A stretch of 7,498 nt of DNA from SAR202 cluster bacterium (GTDB lineage Bacteria; Chloroflexota; Dehalococcoidia; Lucifugimonadales; UBA826). How positions within the stretch are numbered: position 1 is the first letter of the stretch; each line of letters begins with the position of its first letter. This document shows, piece after piece, positions 6,402 through 7,498 of this stretch. The stretch spans positions 1-7,498 of the forward strand of contig VFFY01000052.1 of assembly GCA_009392675.1 (NCBI GenBank). Direction: 5' to 3'. Made by a program: the position numbers and the translations under genes. The notes under the pieces are model-generated. The model was given only the letters and a program-made list of their open reading frames with translations, was not told the origin of the DNA and made no database searches.

Positions 6402-7054
6402 TGGCATTTCAAGGTTTTATAAAAGGAGTGAGGTACATACCCGTTCCTGCTCCTGTATTCGGGGAATTGTTGCAGGAAATACAGGATATAACTGAGTTAA
6501 AAATAATTCTTCGAATTATCCGTCTACTACACAATAAAAAAGGGTTGGAAAGGTATGTGTCCATTGACGAACTGCTTGCAGATCGCGTTCTTTCAATCGG
6601 CATGGACTCGATGGATCTGGACACTCGGAGAACACATATCCTTCAGTGTTTGGAATCTTCAGAAAAACGAAAGATATTAATCAAAATCAACAGGAAAGAT
6701 ACTGATACATTCGCATATTTCTTGAACACAGAATTCGAAAGGCAAGCAATCGGGAAAATGAAGAGTATTGAACATCAACCTGACTTTGAGCCCTGGGAAA
6801 CGGGCGAAGATAGACCAAATATATATTCTCTTTACGAACAGAATATTGGTATATTAACTCCAATTGTGGCAGAAAAAATCGGAGAAGCAGAACAAAGATA
6901 CCCTGTGGAGTGGATAGAGGAGGCGATAACAGAGGCTGTATCTCTCAATTCAAGAAATTGGAGATATATTTCGAGAATACTAGAACGGTGGGAAATAGAG
7001 GGAAAACAAAATGGAGAATCTAGGAAGCATTCTGGCAAAGCTAGATACATTTAA
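6401..7054 (+). CDS. DnaD/DnaB_2-domain primosome-like protein
   Basis: In Firmicutes, DnaD-family proteins remodel origin DNA and bring the helicase and its loader to the initiation complex. This 217-residue protein has an N-terminal part (1-110) with RYIPVPAPVFGELL (11-24) and ELKIILRIIRLLHNKKG (32-48), resembling a winged-helix DnaD N-domain. Its C-terminal DDBH2-type domain (about 138-200) shows NIYSLYEQNIGILTPI (140-155), with the Y-x3-IG signature, and NWRYISRILERW (186-197). The tail is short and basic. The start ATG shares one base with the dnaB stop and has no clear ribosome binding site, so it probably depends on ribosomes leaving dnaB. Its final 44 nt overlap the loader gene in another frame. 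Family membership is well supported by the C-terminal motifs. The role as helicase-loading adaptor is inference from family and position. Confidence 0.85.
   Translation: MAFQGFIKGVRYIPVPAPVFGELLQEIQDITELKIILRIIRLLHNKKGLERYVSIDELLADRVLSIGMDSMDLDTRRTHILQCLESSEKRKILIKINRKDTDTFAYFLNTEFERQAIGKMKSIEHQPDFEPWETGEDRPNIYSLYEQNIGILTPIVAEKIGEAEQRYPVEWIEEAITEAVSLNSRNWRYISRILERWEIEGKQNGESRKHSGKARYI
6998..7002 (+). promoter_or_regulatory. Ribosome binding site inside the DnaD-like gene for the loader gene
   Basis: GAGGG lies 8 nt before ATG 7011, inside the end of the upstream gene. It supports that start and thus the 44-nt overlap. Confidence 0.6.
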
Positions 7055-7498
7055 AGCTAACAGAAGCAACGATCTCTCTCAAGATATAGATCTAGATCCA
7101 CCTATAAATTGCGATATATGCAACGATAAAGGGTGGCTAACCCCCACACTTCCGACAGGTCACCAAGATTTTGGATCGATAAAATCTTGTGTATGCCGAA
7201 AAAGTGTAAAACAGGAAGAAATGACGACCAGGCTACTTTCATACAGTAACTTAGGGTCTCTCTCACGCTATACTTTTGAAACCTTAGATCTGAAAAATGA
7301 GACAACCCAACAGGATGGCGACGACATTTTTCGTGAGGCTTTCATAAACTGTTCCAATTATTCAGAACGTCCGAGTGGCTGGATATTGATCAATGGCCCA
7401 CATGGATCCGGCAAAACTCACCTTTCTGCGGCGATAGCTAACAGGTGTATTTCAACGGGAAAGCCCGCCTTTTTTATATATGTGCCTGATTTAATGGA
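7011..7498 (+). CDS. DnaC/DnaI-type AAA+ helicase loader, cut by the right edge
   Basis: DnaC/DnaI-family AAA+ proteins load DnaB onto origin DNA. The 162 visible codons contain an N-terminal helix (1-20), a cysteine cluster C34-x2-C37 ... C60-x-C62 (CDIC and CVC) that looks like a zinc site, a linker with the loader-like SRYTFETLDL (85-94), and Walker A GPHGSGKTHL (129-138) after WILING. The sequence then runs AAIANRCISTGKPAFFIYVPDLM, as in DnaC/DnaI, before the window ends. Walker B, sensor 1 and the arginine finger lie outside. The IS21 helper IstB is a close relative, but there is no transposase here, and the place after dnaB and the DnaD-like gene favours a chromosomal loader. ATG 7011 is preceded by GAGGG at 8 nt and overlaps the upstream gene by 44 nt, suggesting coupled translation. 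Confidence 0.85.
   Translation, partial: MENLGSILAKLDTFKANRSNDLSQDIDLDPPINCDICNDKGWLTPTLPTGHQDFGSIKSCVCRKSVKQEEMTTRLLSYSNLGSLSRYTFETLDLKNETTQQDGDDIFREAFINCSNYSERPSGWILINGPHGSGKTHLSAAIANRCISTGKPAFFIYVPDLM

Noticed and set aside
7011..7498. IstB helper of an IS21-type transposon
   Set aside because: The Walker A region is similar, but no IstA, no terminal repeats and no transposition context are present. The gene overlaps a DnaD-like gene in the dnaB operon.

Overview
The window is an AT-leaning, gene-dense piece of an ordinary bacterial chromosome. It holds eight protein genes: two are cut by the window edges and six are complete. I see no RNA genes, CRISPR arrays or mobile elements, and no intergenic gap above about 185 bases. 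The best guess for the host is a Chloroflexota bacterium, Dehalococcoidia or SAR202-like. That rests on an rplI-dnaB block followed by a DnaD-like protein with a 'RYIPVPAPVF' N-terminus and a zinc-bearing DnaC/DnaI-type loader, and on a ClpC-type unfoldase. This assignment is inference; a Firmicutes-like lineage cannot be excluded from the sequence alone.

Layout. On the minus strand, 1-1967 is the first 655 codons of a Clp/Hsp100 unfoldase with a short ClpC-type middle region. A divergent spacer (1968-2150) carries a good sigma70-type promoter for clpC, overlapped by TTGA/TCAA repeats that partly match the HspR/HAIR heat-shock operator. On the plus strand, 2151-2801 is a PHP-family metal-dependent phosphoesterase. 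It converges, with only 7 bp between the two genes, on holA (DNA polymerase III delta subunit, minus, 2809-3762, TTG start). Divergent from holA lies a small DUF1232/YkvA-type membrane protein (3857-4174).

The right half is a plus-strand run that looks like one operon behind a near-perfect extended -10 promoter at 4199-4207: rplI (ribosomal protein L9 with an acidic C-terminal extension), dnaB (replicative helicase, TTG start), a DnaD/DnaB_2-domain primosome protein joined to dnaB by TAATG, and a DnaC/DnaI-type AAA+ helicase loader whose start overlaps the DnaD gene by 44 nt and which runs off the right edge.

Functionally, the right half supplies a replication-initiation set: hexameric helicase, putative primosome adaptor and putative loader, with holA (clamp loader) nearby on the other strand. 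The left half concerns protein quality control. No clearly novel system is evident. The points most worth a second look are the coupled DnaB-DnaD-loader cassette with its cysteine-rich loader, the putative operator over the clpC promoter, the acidic L9 tail, and the altered first Walker A motif of the ClpC protein.
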